Source: Hofstenia miamia (lineage: Eukaryota > Xenacoelomorpha > Acoela > Hofsteniidae). From it: a stretch of 64,000 nt of DNA. The position numbers and the translations under genes are program-made. The stretch covers positions 111,593 through 175,592 of the forward strand of contig CABFPE010000144.1 of assembly GCA_900660155.1 (NCBI GenBank), written 5' to 3'. Numbering within the stretch: position 1 is the stretch's first letter; each line of letters begins with the position of its first letter. Below, piece by piece: positions 26,801-34,830 of this stretch. The notes beneath the pieces were generated by a model. It was not told the DNA's origin. It saw only the letters and a list, made by a program, of their open reading frames with translations, and did no database searches.

Positions 26801-29800
26801 AAATGGTTAAATATGGACTGCCATATCCTAAAATTGTGAATAAAAATCATTTTACCAATGTATGATGATCTCATTTATTACTTATTTTCTATACACCTAC
26901 AATAATGGACTCAATTTTATTGTGATTCTATACATTATTTTGCATTCGGTGTTACCATGCTTTGAATGTGCTTATAGTATTAAATGGTTAATTAAGGAGT
27001 GTTATTTGCTAAAATTGTGAATAAAAATCATTTTACCAATGTATAATGATAACATTTATTACTTATTTCGTTCCTCAAATCTTAAAAGCACAACATATGG
27101 TTTGTTTAAAGTATATTGATTTATTTAATATCTAATACAGCCCATTGAAATACCCGTGCATATCACGGGCCGTTTCCTAGTTTACATGAATAAATGTTCT
27201 TATTAATCTGCCGGAAAAATGTGCTGCAATTATTTGTGTTTATAAATACCTTTCGAATTCAAAATTGTAGTAATATGAAAACGGACTATTTGAATTTGCT
27301 AAATAATTGACATGTTAATATCAATAAAGTAAGCGGAAATACTAAATTTTGAATAAGCAATATAGTTTTTTATGGAATTCAAACTATTGTTAACATTTAT
27401 AGGTGAAATAAGATGTAATGTTGAAAGGTATTATTATTACAGAAATATTAGGTACTTGATTGCCGCCAAGCTAAAATTTGTTTATGAATGTTCCTTAAAA
27501 CTAAATTATCAAATTTCAATTTAATAAAGTATCAATGATTTACATAAATAAATATAAATAGCTATTTTAAATAAAAGTATACATTCAAATGTCATGCCAA
27601 CCAACGCAACAGTTTAGTTATTTTTAGTGTAAAATAATTTGAGTTAAACATGAATGAACAAATTTATGTGATGTAAAGGTCAAATGTTATGTGACATTTG
27701 TTGCTCTTTATGTACAGACATTCAATGACTGTGGACAAGTGTAATTTAACATCATTGGATTTTGGGATAAAATTATTGCGACACTTACCTAAAATATCTT
27801 TCAATTATAATCCATTCACATTTGAAGGTCCTAGGTGTAGCCAATGGCAAAGTGGCGTCATTTATTATAATGTATTGTTTTATTTAATGTTCTCATTTGT
27901 TAAAAATTGTCATTACGATTTCAGTAGAAATTTATCAATGCAAATCTGTTTAAGAAATTCATTGGATTTCGTTTGTTGCTGTACACGTCTTGCGCTTTTA
28001 GTTTAATTGGATCCCTATCATTTTGCGGTCGTCCATTTTTTAAAACGTTTAAAATTGTTTTTAGCGTTCTGTATCAACAGCAGAATCAGCCTATGGACGC
28101 ATTGCAAGCCTTTATTTGTGCAGTTCAATTAGATAGAAATCATAATTCAGCTTGGACTAATCTCGGTATTCTTTACGAATCGCGAAACCAACCCAAAGAC
28201 GCTCTTTACTGCTTTGAGAACGTTTTAAAGTCTAAACGTATTTTTTTGGAATACCTAACTGATTTTAATGATTGTATTAGGTCAACTTCCGATATCGTTA
28301 ACAAATCATATTAACGTTATTCGGTCACAAATCGCTAGTTACCCCACTATTCCCGATAAAAAAGGAGAACTTCCTACTATCCACGAAGCTTGGAAACTGC
28401 CCATACCCGCAGAACTAACTTCTCGTCAGCACGCCGCTCAACAGGTAAATCCAAGAGCATATTTGTAAAGTAACTTTCGACATTTAGGCTAAATCAAACA
28501 AGCGTGCAATGGACGCCAATTCTTCATTTGCATCACATTGTGCCAGCAAAAAAGTATTTACTCCTGAACAAACGGTGGATCCTGGAGGTGTTGATCAGAT
28601 TCTTTCTGATGAAGAGCTAATGTGGTATAAGCGTTTACAGCAAAATTCCAATAACCTCAATCCTCAACAGCAGGTTTGTGTTAAACACGATTTTGATAAG
28701 TTAAAGCAGTGGTTTATAATATAACATATTTTAATTTTGACGTTTCACTTTTGTTTGAAAAGCTTTCTTTTGCTCTGTACGACAACAGGTAGATCCATTA
28801 TTTTAAAGTGTAATCTTGCAAACTAAAAACATATCAGAGTTATAGCCACAGAAAGTAGAAGACAATTTTGGATATAGGTATTTTTAAGAGACATTGAATT
28901 TGGATTTTAAGAAAAGTGTATATTCAATGAATATCTAAATGATATTAAATTTTGACTTATCTGGTATTCTCAATACAATGAAGAATTAAAATTATTACAA
29001 AAAGAAGACTTCATTGACATATAATTGACAGTTTTCTGTTTGTGATTATTAGTTCGCCGATTTACTTCCCTAATCTGAATTCATCAGTTTCATTTTATAG
29101 TCGTGCGTCAATTATTCCTACTTTTCTACTTTGATTTGTGTTTAATCTCAAGAGATATTATTTGCACTATTTTACATTTATCTCATCCATGTAATTTCCT
29201 CTAGTCAGTTATAATGCAATTTTTTAGGAACATTTACGACAGTTACACAATCGTATGGTTCAGCACCAAAAGTCTAAGTTTCTTCTGGAAAAATCCGCTA
29301 CATATCAACAACAGCCAATTAGTGTTGGCTGGCCACCAACCCAAATGTCGTCTTCGCCACCAACTGTTGCAGCGTCACCAGTGTGGGTAAATGGCGAAGT
29401 ATCACCTCAAGCGGCAAAGCCAAGTGTGCCTTCCCGTGCTCCTACTCAGGGTGTCTCTGGCTACGATGCCGATATTAGTGATGCGCTAAGTGTCATTTCG
29501 GCATTGGAGAATATAGACTCTTCCACTCATCATTCCTCGTTCAATGAGACTAACTCAGAATTAGCCGTCCCGCGTGAGGCTGAGGAGGTGTCAAGTTCAA
29601 ACAATACTACAAACCAATATTCATTCTCCATTCTTCCCAATGAAAAAGCACTATCCCTACTTCGGAAATTGGGTTGCAATGGAGTAGATGAAGGAACTAT
29701 TTATCGAACTGCCGTCCCGCCCCCTCGTGTTCCAGTGGTTCCTCCACTTGTTCCCCCAGATAAACTCAATCCTCCGACACCTACAGTATCACTTGAAACG

Positions 29801-32800
29801 AGGAGAGAAGCCTACCATTCAAATCTTAAAGCTTTCTGCATGGCATTAGATCAACCAGTTACTGTCATAAGAGGGCTGGCTCGGGCTCTTAAAATGGGTA
29901 AGTTTTTATTTTTTTCTTTACTCAAGCCATCATAAGTTTTGATTTTACTTTTTATTTATAGAAATATCTAAGCAAGCATAGAATCATTATATACAATACG
30001 TTTTTTCTAAAAATCCAAATTTTTGCTAGTGTAAAATACAAAACATTGTTTTGTCATAATACAAAAGATATTGCAAAAATTGTTTCATCTAATACATGTT
30101 GTTTTCAGAATTCCCTTGACAGCTAAATGTTAAAAAAATTTAATTTTTCTGTAGAAGTAATTCGAATATGATTTCTAATTTGCATACAATATTCGTGTGT
30201 AAATGAAATATAATGTATATGTACACTTACATAAAAAACGTTTAAGTACAAATTAGATCAATTGAATTAAAGCATATTTTCATAAAATATTTTGTAAAAA
30301 TGAATATTTGTATGTATAATTTCTGAATTCTGACAGGATGCACAGTCTATCTTAATATTCAAGCTTTCATTTATAATTTTTTTGAGAAAAATCGTATATT
30401 ACACATAAGGTGGAATAAAATGCTTAGCTGTACCCTCGCCCATACTCAATAATAATTTATCGTACCTGTAAGTGCGTTCGGGTGAAACCGCATGTTACTA
30501 CTTTAGCTACATAAAAAGTTTTGACACACACACTATAATCATGTAATTTTTGACAATATTTTCTATGTATTAAGACATACATCTCATTGTGTATCTAAAT
30601 TTTCACTCAACTAAATTGTATCATTGTTCAACAAGAAATTAATTACTAAAATTTATCACTAACTAATTAATTACATAAAGTAAATCATATTCAAACAGGA
30701 CCTTACAAAATGTGTAAAATTATCGTTATTGGAGGACCTATACTGATTTTTTAGTTTGTGCCTTTAAAGGTAAAAATACCCATCCTTCTTTTTTTATTCA
30801 GAGCTCCCTGAAAATATTGATCTGTTTAGCACATTTCTGCCAAATTTTAGAGGGTTGCGTTTTGTACTTATAGAAATGCTAAAATCTTTTTACTAGAAAT
30901 GGCTGTCAATTTCTTGGAGGTGGCTAAGATTTTGATGTTTGCAAGTAATTCGACTTATTTTTGCTGACATAATCACAGAACTATAAACTTTGTATCAGAA
31001 ATGAAAATTTCGCATTCTGGTCTAGTTACATACCAATATTATGTCGTTTGCACCATTAGTTCTGAAGATAATAGGGATGAGTAGTTTCACCCATCCCATC
31101 CCTAAATAGGTGGTTGGAGGAACCGGCGCCGCTACCGGAATAGGATAAAGCATTCGAAACTGCATCTTGTCTCTCACCAGACGCATTGCACATGGTTACA
31201 CCGTCAGACCATTAACAAGTAGTACAATGCGTAAATGCAGAATGTTTACCACCGCAAACTAAAAAATAATTTTTTAAGAAATAATTTCTTCCATGTGATT
31301 CTATTTTTTTACCTTCATTTGGTTTTCGGAGAAAATCTTCTATCTGAACAGATTTGTTGACCGCCAAAGGTGTTCAGATGATCGAGTACGTATTGTATAA
31401 TCATGAGCTACTATGAACTATTCTGTAATTTTTTAGTCATGTCATGAATAAATGGTATTTGAATGTCTAGTGTTACCATATAAAAACACTGAAAAATGCT
31501 CACTTGTAAGTAAAGGTTTTGCATCATTGGAAACATTTTAGTTAATAACGCACGTTTTAAGATTTATCTTAAATTAATGTTAGCAGTTTTTATATGTAGC
31601 ATAAATAATTCTGAGCTTGTGTTGGGTGGAATTTTCTGAAAACACTTGAAAGTCGTGCAAAGTGCTTATAACATTTTCATTGTAATCATGTAAAAAAAAC
31701 GAGGGAAATACATTAGAAAATATCGTTAACCTAATTTCACAATAATTTCTATAATTTAGTTATAAATAATATTACGGTTGCCATAGTATTTCAATGCTAG
31801 GATAATTTAAGCTAAGAAAATATTTGTTTTGTCATAACGGTTTAATGAATAATCCATAAAGCTCCAAGATAATTTGCATGCATTTCCACTTTGGAAACTG
31901 AAATTAACCATAATTCAGTAAAATATCAATTTTATCTAAAATGTCTTTCAAAATATACAGGCCATTTTATACATTCACAAACAATTGGCAGTTTTTATGA
32001 ATATATCAAAAATGGTAACTTGCATTTACTTATGTACTTTACTTGCGCTGCAACAAATTAATGCCTCAGTGATACGCCAAATACTGGATCAATTATGTAC
32101 ATTTATAATTAATGTGTAATGCTTGAAAATATTTCATGTAATAGCACAGCTAAAAATTGTTACTTTTAACAAATTCAGCCATATGTATGCATTTCAATTA
32201 CTGCTTTAACATAATGTAAACACTGCTTGTTTCAGATAGGCGATTTAAAACGTTTTATAGTAACGTATTGAAAATTATAAAATCATGTATGAGTTTAGAT
32301 TTGAGTTTGTTCTCTACCAAAGTTCTTGCGGAGACAAATCCGGATCATACAGTAGAAGTGAGAACTCAAATGAATCAGCCCACAACAGAAAATTGGGATC
32401 CAACTTGTCGTCACAAGGTATGGAAATGTGAAAGTCATCGTACATATAGTAATATTGCCAAATACGCACTTTATCAAGTTTCATCATTTCAAGAATCTTT
32501 GAAAGATGATTCTAGAGAAACATCCGAAGACGCAATGAGAGGGTACGCAGTTTTTATTCAATTGTATAGCTAATGATTATTTAGGAAAGGAAAAAGAAGA
32601 TTTAAAACCATCAAATTTGGAACTAATGTTGATTTGTCTGATGAAAAAAGATGGCGCAATCAATTACAAGAATTAAATAAACTACCTCCTTTCACAAGGG
32701 TAAATTACTATTTTGAGGTCATTTGGTGTTGATTTGCAGCTTTAGGTGTGCCACCCAAGTAATATTTTAAGTCATCTAATGTATCCGGTTTTGGGTATGA

Positions 32801-34414
32801 ATTGCGTACAATTATACATGAAGGTTCCTGGCTGTAGAACACCTGGACATCAGGAAAATTTAAATTTCTGTGCAATAAATATTAATATTGGTCCTGGAGA
32901 TTGTGAATGGTTTGTTGTAGATAATGCGTATTGGGGAGTTATTAATGAAATGTGTGAAAAGTAAGTTCTGCGTTTTGAATTTCGAATTTAGTCTGAATTT
33001 TAGAAATAATGTCAACTTTTTAACGGGGTCGTGGTGGCCAATTTTGGCAGATCTTTATCAACGGAACATTCCAGTTTATCGGTTCATTCAGAAACCTGGT
33101 GATTTAGTTTGGATAAATTCTGGGGGAGTGCATTGGGTACAATCCATCGGTTGGTGCAACAATATTGCATGGAACGTTGGTCCTTTAACTGGTAATTTAG
33201 ATATATCATTTTAATAATGAAATTTATGTATGCAAGCAAGGTATTTTCATAAATTCCAAAAACCGTAAAATCAATAAGGTAACTTTGCACCTAGTCTATT
33301 CGCTATTCAGTAATGTACAAATACAAAAATAAACCAAACAAATTATTGAAAGTATATTCCCTAAAGCATGTGGAAATAAAAATGTCAATGACAACATTTA
33401 TAGAAACGCTTAGGACATTCATCCAATTTAAATTGTGTGCAACTGAACACTGAAGAGGTTAGGAACTACGAAGAATGTCGCAAGTTGCTTTTTGCCTTCA
33501 AATACCTACTTTATTTAAGTTATTAAAGTAAGTATTGGTATACCCTAATCACGTGGTCAGACTTAATAAAGTAGTATTCTTAATAATTATGTAGTTTCTG
33601 TTTATGATGCTCAAAATTGGAAAGTTATTCTTCGTTAAACAACACAAATTATATATTGCGCTTTAAAATAATTAATAATTGTCATGAAATCCTGGCTTTT
33701 AGGAACTAAGAGTCTTAGTAATTGCAAAATTTTTCATAACATTCATGATTTTAATGTACCGAAGCGAAATTCAAACACGCAATGTTGAAAAGTTACTTTA
33801 TCTAATATGCTTGTAATTATAAACAATTTCATGTCGAATTGAATTCAAAATTCCGTCTTTTATATCATGTTTCATTTTATTTTTAGCTGAACAATATCAA
33901 TCATCTATTGAACGCTATGAATGGAATAAGCTTCAAAACACCCGATCAATTGTACCAATGATTACACTGACATGGAATCTAGTAAGAAATGTAAAGATCT
34001 CTACGAAGCGTGTATATGAATTAATGAGGTAGTTGTTTTCTGTATATAGTAGATATTTCTTGTAATTTGTACATGTTATTAGTTTATAATTTTTCTAGAT
34101 ATACACTTTTGAAATCGCTCAAATATTCTGAACTTGTTCATGAACAAATGAAAGAAGAAAATATCGAAGTAAAATGGCATGGACATAGAACTGGTGAAGC
34201 TGCCAATTGTTGTGTCACTTGTGAAGACGAAGTATTTAATTTCCTATATGTAAAAGAGGATAGCAATAAAAAATGGCTTGTACACTGCCAGCGATGTGCC
34301 AGACGGACTTCTCCTAATCTCAAAGGCTTCGTCGTTTTATTAGAATATCGTTTAGAAGATCTTCGATCATTATTTGACAACTTCAAATTGGTAATTTTAT
34401 TATTATTTTTCTAG
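8330..34414 (+). CDS. KDM6A: Lysine-specific demethylase 6 (UTX/KDM6A-type), complete, 18 exons
   Basis: Predicted Fe(II)/2-oxoglutarate-dependent H3K27me2/3 demethylase of the nuclear COMPASS-like (MLL3/4) complex. Exons: 8330-8418, 8486-8555, 8596-8710, 8751-8859, 21581-21701, 21775-21829, 21868-21996, 25902-26127, 28065-28237, 28281-28444, 28488-28673, 29228-29897, 32299-32542, 32585-32699, 32746-32960, 33004-33191, 33887-34028, 34099-34414. All introns are GT-AG. The exons sum to 3,327 nt, that is 1,108 codons plus stop, with every phase matching. Order: TPR repeats (about residues 70-375), low-complexity linker (about 420-680), JmjC (about 785-960), zinc-binding tail. Iron ligands are His857 and Glu859 (in PGHQE) and His937 (in GVHWVQ). 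Zinc cysteines are near 1042/1045 and 1067/1070. The protein is shorter than human UTX (about 1,400 aa), mostly in the linker. The start is the first ATG before conserved sequence; an extra upstream exon is possible. Confidence 0.95.
8860..13014 (+). other. UTX intron 4, left part: no features seen
   Basis: AT-rich intronic sequence. It includes a TA microsatellite near 12,020-12,040 followed by a short direct duplication of CACTATTTCAGTAAA. Nothing coding or element-like could be supported in the rest. Confidence 0.6.
13015..14104. mobile_element. hAT-like element in UTX intron 4
   Basis: The left end is CAGGGTTTCCCATTTTGC and the right end, reverse-complemented, CAGGACTCCCAACAGC. Both are followed by GCTGTTAA-type subterminal repeats. 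The flanks TCCATAAG (13007-13014) and CCTATAAG (14105-14112) match at 6 of 8 positions, suggesting a decayed 8-bp duplication. No transposase is recognised. A TTAA-flanked MITE sits inside, so this element is the older of the two. Confidence 0.5.
13277..13440. mobile_element. piggyBac-type MITE, TTAA target duplication
   Basis: A 164-bp element flanked on both sides by TTAA (13273-13276 and 13441-13444). Its perfect 13-bp terminal inverted repeats are CCCTTTCAACCCG and CGGGTTGAAAGGG. CCC-starting termini with TTAA duplication are diagnostic of the piggyBac superfamily. Just inside the left end is a perfect 20-bp palindrome, ATGGTACATATATGTACCAT. The element is non-coding. Confidence 0.88.
16239..16478. 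mobile_element. TA-flanked MITE with internal duplication
   Basis: The termini CACAAACAACTTTTGTC and (reverse complement of the right end) CACGAACAACTTTTGTC match at 16 of 17 positions. Each is bordered by TA (16237-16238, 16479-16480), the Tc1/mariner target pattern. A unit starting GTGTA(T/G)CA(C/T)CCCT occurs twice, about 130 bp apart, so the element is built partly from an internal repeat. It is non-coding; the parent transposon is unknown. Confidence 0.65.
16621..17091. other. Assembly gap (471 N)
   Basis: A run of N inside UTX intron 4 that starts directly after a TA microsatellite. Open frames read across it are meaningless. Confidence 0.99.
17216..18655 (-). mobile_element. LINE 5' part (ORF1-like and endonuclease), inverted
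   Basis: Minus-strand non-LTR retrotransposon 5' region. An ORF1-like piece (18472 to 18205) is followed by an APE-type endonuclease (17977 to 17220) with [42 protein letters not shown] and [15 protein letters not shown] blocks, typical of CR1/Jockey-group elements. Stops and frame changes make it inactive. It abuts, head to head, a plus-strand 3' part of apparently the same element starting near 18,660, which is best explained by twin priming. Confidence 0.75.
18656..19402 (+). mobile_element. LINE 3' part (RT YIDD to ATT tail)
   Basis: Starts in the reverse transcriptase at [18 protein letters not shown] (motif YIDD intact), passes through [18 protein letters not shown] and the thumb/C-terminal region, and ends with TAAATAAAGGCATTC and an ATT repeat (19402-19428). 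It is closely similar to the LINE at 2,660-3,913, including the 3' untranslated region. It is the direct half of an inverted insertion with 17,216-18,655. Confidence 0.8.
19402..19428. repeat. (ATT)n shared by two LINEs
   Basis: About nine ATT units. They form the 3' tail of the plus-strand LINE on the left and border the 3' end of the minus-strand LINE on the right. The same repeat reappears at 20463-20476, on the far side of the second LINE. Confidence 0.85.
19429..20462 (-). mobile_element. R2/R4(Dong)-type LINE fragment with restriction-like endonuclease
   Basis: Minus-strand C-terminal part of a non-LTR element. In order: [20 protein letters not shown] and [20 protein letters not shown]; then [15 protein letters not shown]; then the restriction-like endonuclease with [20 protein letters not shown] (RPD...D motif), [28 protein letters not shown] and [12 protein letters not shown]. 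This domain order is typical of endonuclease-at-the-C-terminus LINEs. The three open pieces lie in different frames and the 5' end is missing. ATT repeats flank both sides, as expected for Dong-like elements that target TAA repeats. Confidence 0.78.
21581..21996 (+). CDS. KDM6A: UTX exons 5-7: TPR repeats
   Basis: Exons 21581-21701, 21775-21829 and 21868-21996 have 73- and 38-nt introns between them. They encode TPR helices, including [20 protein letters not shown], which aligns with the human [20 protein letters not shown] segment. They continue with [11 protein letters not shown] and [20 protein letters not shown]. Intron 6 (21830-21867) is among the shortest in the gene. The donor after TTA-G (21996) joins phase-perfectly to the exon at 25902, giving QLGWV as in QLGWM of human UTX. 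Confidence 0.93.
22291..23051 (-). mobile_element. hAT element with BED-like exon, perfect 8-bp duplication
   Basis: The termini begin CAGAGTCCGGATTTGGTTGC and, on the other end (reverse-complemented), CAGAGTCCGGATTTTGTTGC; they match at 23 of 24 positions overall. The flanks are GTCATATG on both sides (22283-22290 and 23052-23059), a perfect 8-bp duplication that identifies hAT. AAAGTTGCG is repeated near both ends as subterminal motifs. The 761-bp length is far too short for a full transposase, so this is an internally deleted copy. It lies in UTX intron 7. Confidence 0.9.
22398..22697 (-). CDS. N-terminal hAT transposase exon, BED-type zinc finger
   Basis: A 99-aa reading frame starts [15 protein letters not shown]. 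It has a C-x2-C pair in [12 protein letters not shown] and a H-x5-H pair in [12 protein letters not shown], the spacing of BED/CGGBP1-like DNA-binding fingers found at the N-terminus of hAT transposases. It lies wholly inside the hAT element and runs opposite to UTX. It has no catalytic part, so at most it encodes a DNA-binding fragment. The ATG lies close to the right terminal repeat, as expected for the transposase start. Confidence 0.6.
   Translation of the reverse strand: MGKTKPLGRNYVKALNGGELVWSYTEANNQVFCKLCLVGFEYSASNVTFRVSKHMVSEKHKHQLQCNAKRQSTLVSTIDHLKEHSIVIWYNQICKKIIS
23784..25293. mobile_element. Possible hAT-like element rich in TTCGAATA motifs
   Basis: The left end TAGTGTTGG and right end (reverse-complemented) TAGTATTGG match at 8 of 9. 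Both lead into ATTCGAATA motifs. Flanking TCTAAAAT and TCTAATGG share only TCTAA. An internal segment near 23,850-23,930 recurs in altered form near 24,730-24,800, so two related copies may be merged here. No coding region is recognised. Confidence 0.35.
25902..26127 (+). CDS. KDM6A: UTX exon 8: central TPRs
   Basis: One 226-nt exon encodes two TPR units. Diagnostic residues are [18 protein letters not shown] followed by [20 protein letters not shown], almost word-for-word the vertebrate UTX/UTY sequence. It is flanked by a 3.9-kb intron upstream, with a hAT insertion, and a 1.9-kb intron downstream, with a Helitron-like end. Confidence 0.95.
26711..27070. repeat. Two-copy tandem repeat, about 180-bp unit
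   Basis: The segment starting AT(G/A)CACCTA(T/C)AATAAT at 26711 recurs at 26891 with about 90% identity, including ATTGTGAATAAAAATCATTT in each copy. It lies in UTX intron 8, just upstream of a Helitron-like terminus, and may be the internal tandem repeat of such an element. Confidence 0.85.
27153..27180 (+). mobile_element. Helitron-like 3' terminus (hairpin plus CTAG)
   Basis: A perfect 6-bp stem, CCCGTG / CACGGG (27153-27158 and 27164-27169) with loop CATAT, is followed 7 nt later by CTAG and a host T at 27181. A GC-rich hairpin shortly before CTRR|T is the Helitron 3' end signature. The matching 5' TC end could not be located, so the element's length is unknown. It probably includes the 180-bp tandem repeat upstream. 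Confidence 0.5.
28065..28673 (+). CDS. KDM6A: UTX exons 9-11: last TPRs and start of linker
   Basis: Exons 28065-28237, 28281-28444 and 28488-28673 are separated by two introns of exactly 43 nt each. The first exon holds [20 protein letters not shown], the TPR most conserved in UTX. The second holds [17 protein letters not shown], the UTX motif that closes the TPR array. The third is a linker with [19 protein letters not shown], matching the human RANRNNLNPAQK region. Reading frames stay open through the splice joins, while the genomic frames stop within each tiny intron. Confidence 0.94.
29228..29897 (+). CDS. KDM6A: UTX exon 12: linker and pre-JmjC segment
   Basis: This 670-nt exon begins [14 protein letters not shown] and encodes a Ser/Pro/Gln-rich linker that is probably disordered. 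It ends with the conserved block [18 protein letters not shown] and [14 protein letters not shown]. Vertebrate UTX has the same block before JmjC ([20 protein letters not shown]). The linker is much shorter than in human UTX. The donor at 29898 joins to 32299, giving [12 protein letters not shown] as in ALKLDLGLFSTK. Confidence 0.93.
29898..32298 (+). other. UTX intron 12, no features seen
   Basis: A 2.4-kb AT-rich intron. A short GC-richer patch near 31,090-31,150 (ACCGGCGCCGCTACCGG) stands out but matches nothing I recognise. No coding sequence or element ends were found. Confidence 0.6.
32299..33191 (+). CDS. KDM6A: UTX exons 13-16: catalytic JmjC domain
   Basis: Four exons are separated by introns of 42, 46 and 43 nt. 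Exon 13 has the pre-JmjC helix block ([18 protein letters not shown]). Exon 14 has [18 protein letters not shown]. Exon 15 has the HxE iron motif in [11 protein letters not shown], then [13 protein letters not shown]. Exon 16 has [20 protein letters not shown] with the distal iron His and [11 protein letters not shown]. All three Fe(II) ligands and the conserved 2-oxoglutarate pocket context are retained, so an active enzyme is expected. Activity itself is inferred, not shown. Confidence 0.95.
33887..34414 (+). CDS. KDM6A: UTX exons 17-18: post-JmjC helices and GATA-like zinc site
   Basis: Exons 33887-34028 and 34099-34414 encode [20 protein letters not shown], then the zinc-binding domain with two CxxC pairs ([10 protein letters not shown] and VHCQRCARR), matching human UTX CSICEVEVF and VHCQDCARK. 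The end is read as [11 protein letters not shown] and a TAG at 34412-34414. A GT...AG pair only 24 nt apart (34391-34414) could in theory be an intron, giving a slightly different C-terminus, but 24 nt is below the smallest intron seen elsewhere in this gene. Confidence 0.9.
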
Positions 34415-34669
34415 TTAGCGTTTAGACATGTGTTTGTAAATTTAATATTTTAATGTAACTAACTAGTAGCTTTACCCTATAATTTTATGCATATTTTCCT
34501 TTTCAAACTCCCTGTTTTAAGTTTCATCAAGAATTTCTTAAAAAATGAATTTGTTAAAATGATTTATTGCTTTATATTGAACGTTTGAGTCTTTATCACT
34601 GTAGTTCTTAAATATTTAGTGTTAACAGCTATTTTTAAGTGTGTATAAACTACTATGTAATATTTATAG

Positions 34670-34830
34670 AGCACAAAGGAAGAAGGATTGTGACCACGCG
34701 ACTTGGCTACTCCAAGTGGCATTTCAGTAATTTCTTGTGAGTGGTGCTTGGCTGCCTTTTTCACACTGTAAAGAGTGTGGACTCTTAGTGAGACCCTCTT
34801 GAACTATCCCTCCGCCTTGCTGTATACATT
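34670..34830. other. GC-richer block with two short hairpins, 3' of UTX
   Basis: About 160 bp with higher GC than its surroundings, holding ACTTGG-CTACT-CCAAGT and CACAC-TGTAAAGA-GTGTG stem-loops. It is not a tRNA or rRNA that I can recognise. It could be a SINE fragment, a small structured RNA or part of the UTX 3' UTR. Confidence 0.3.
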
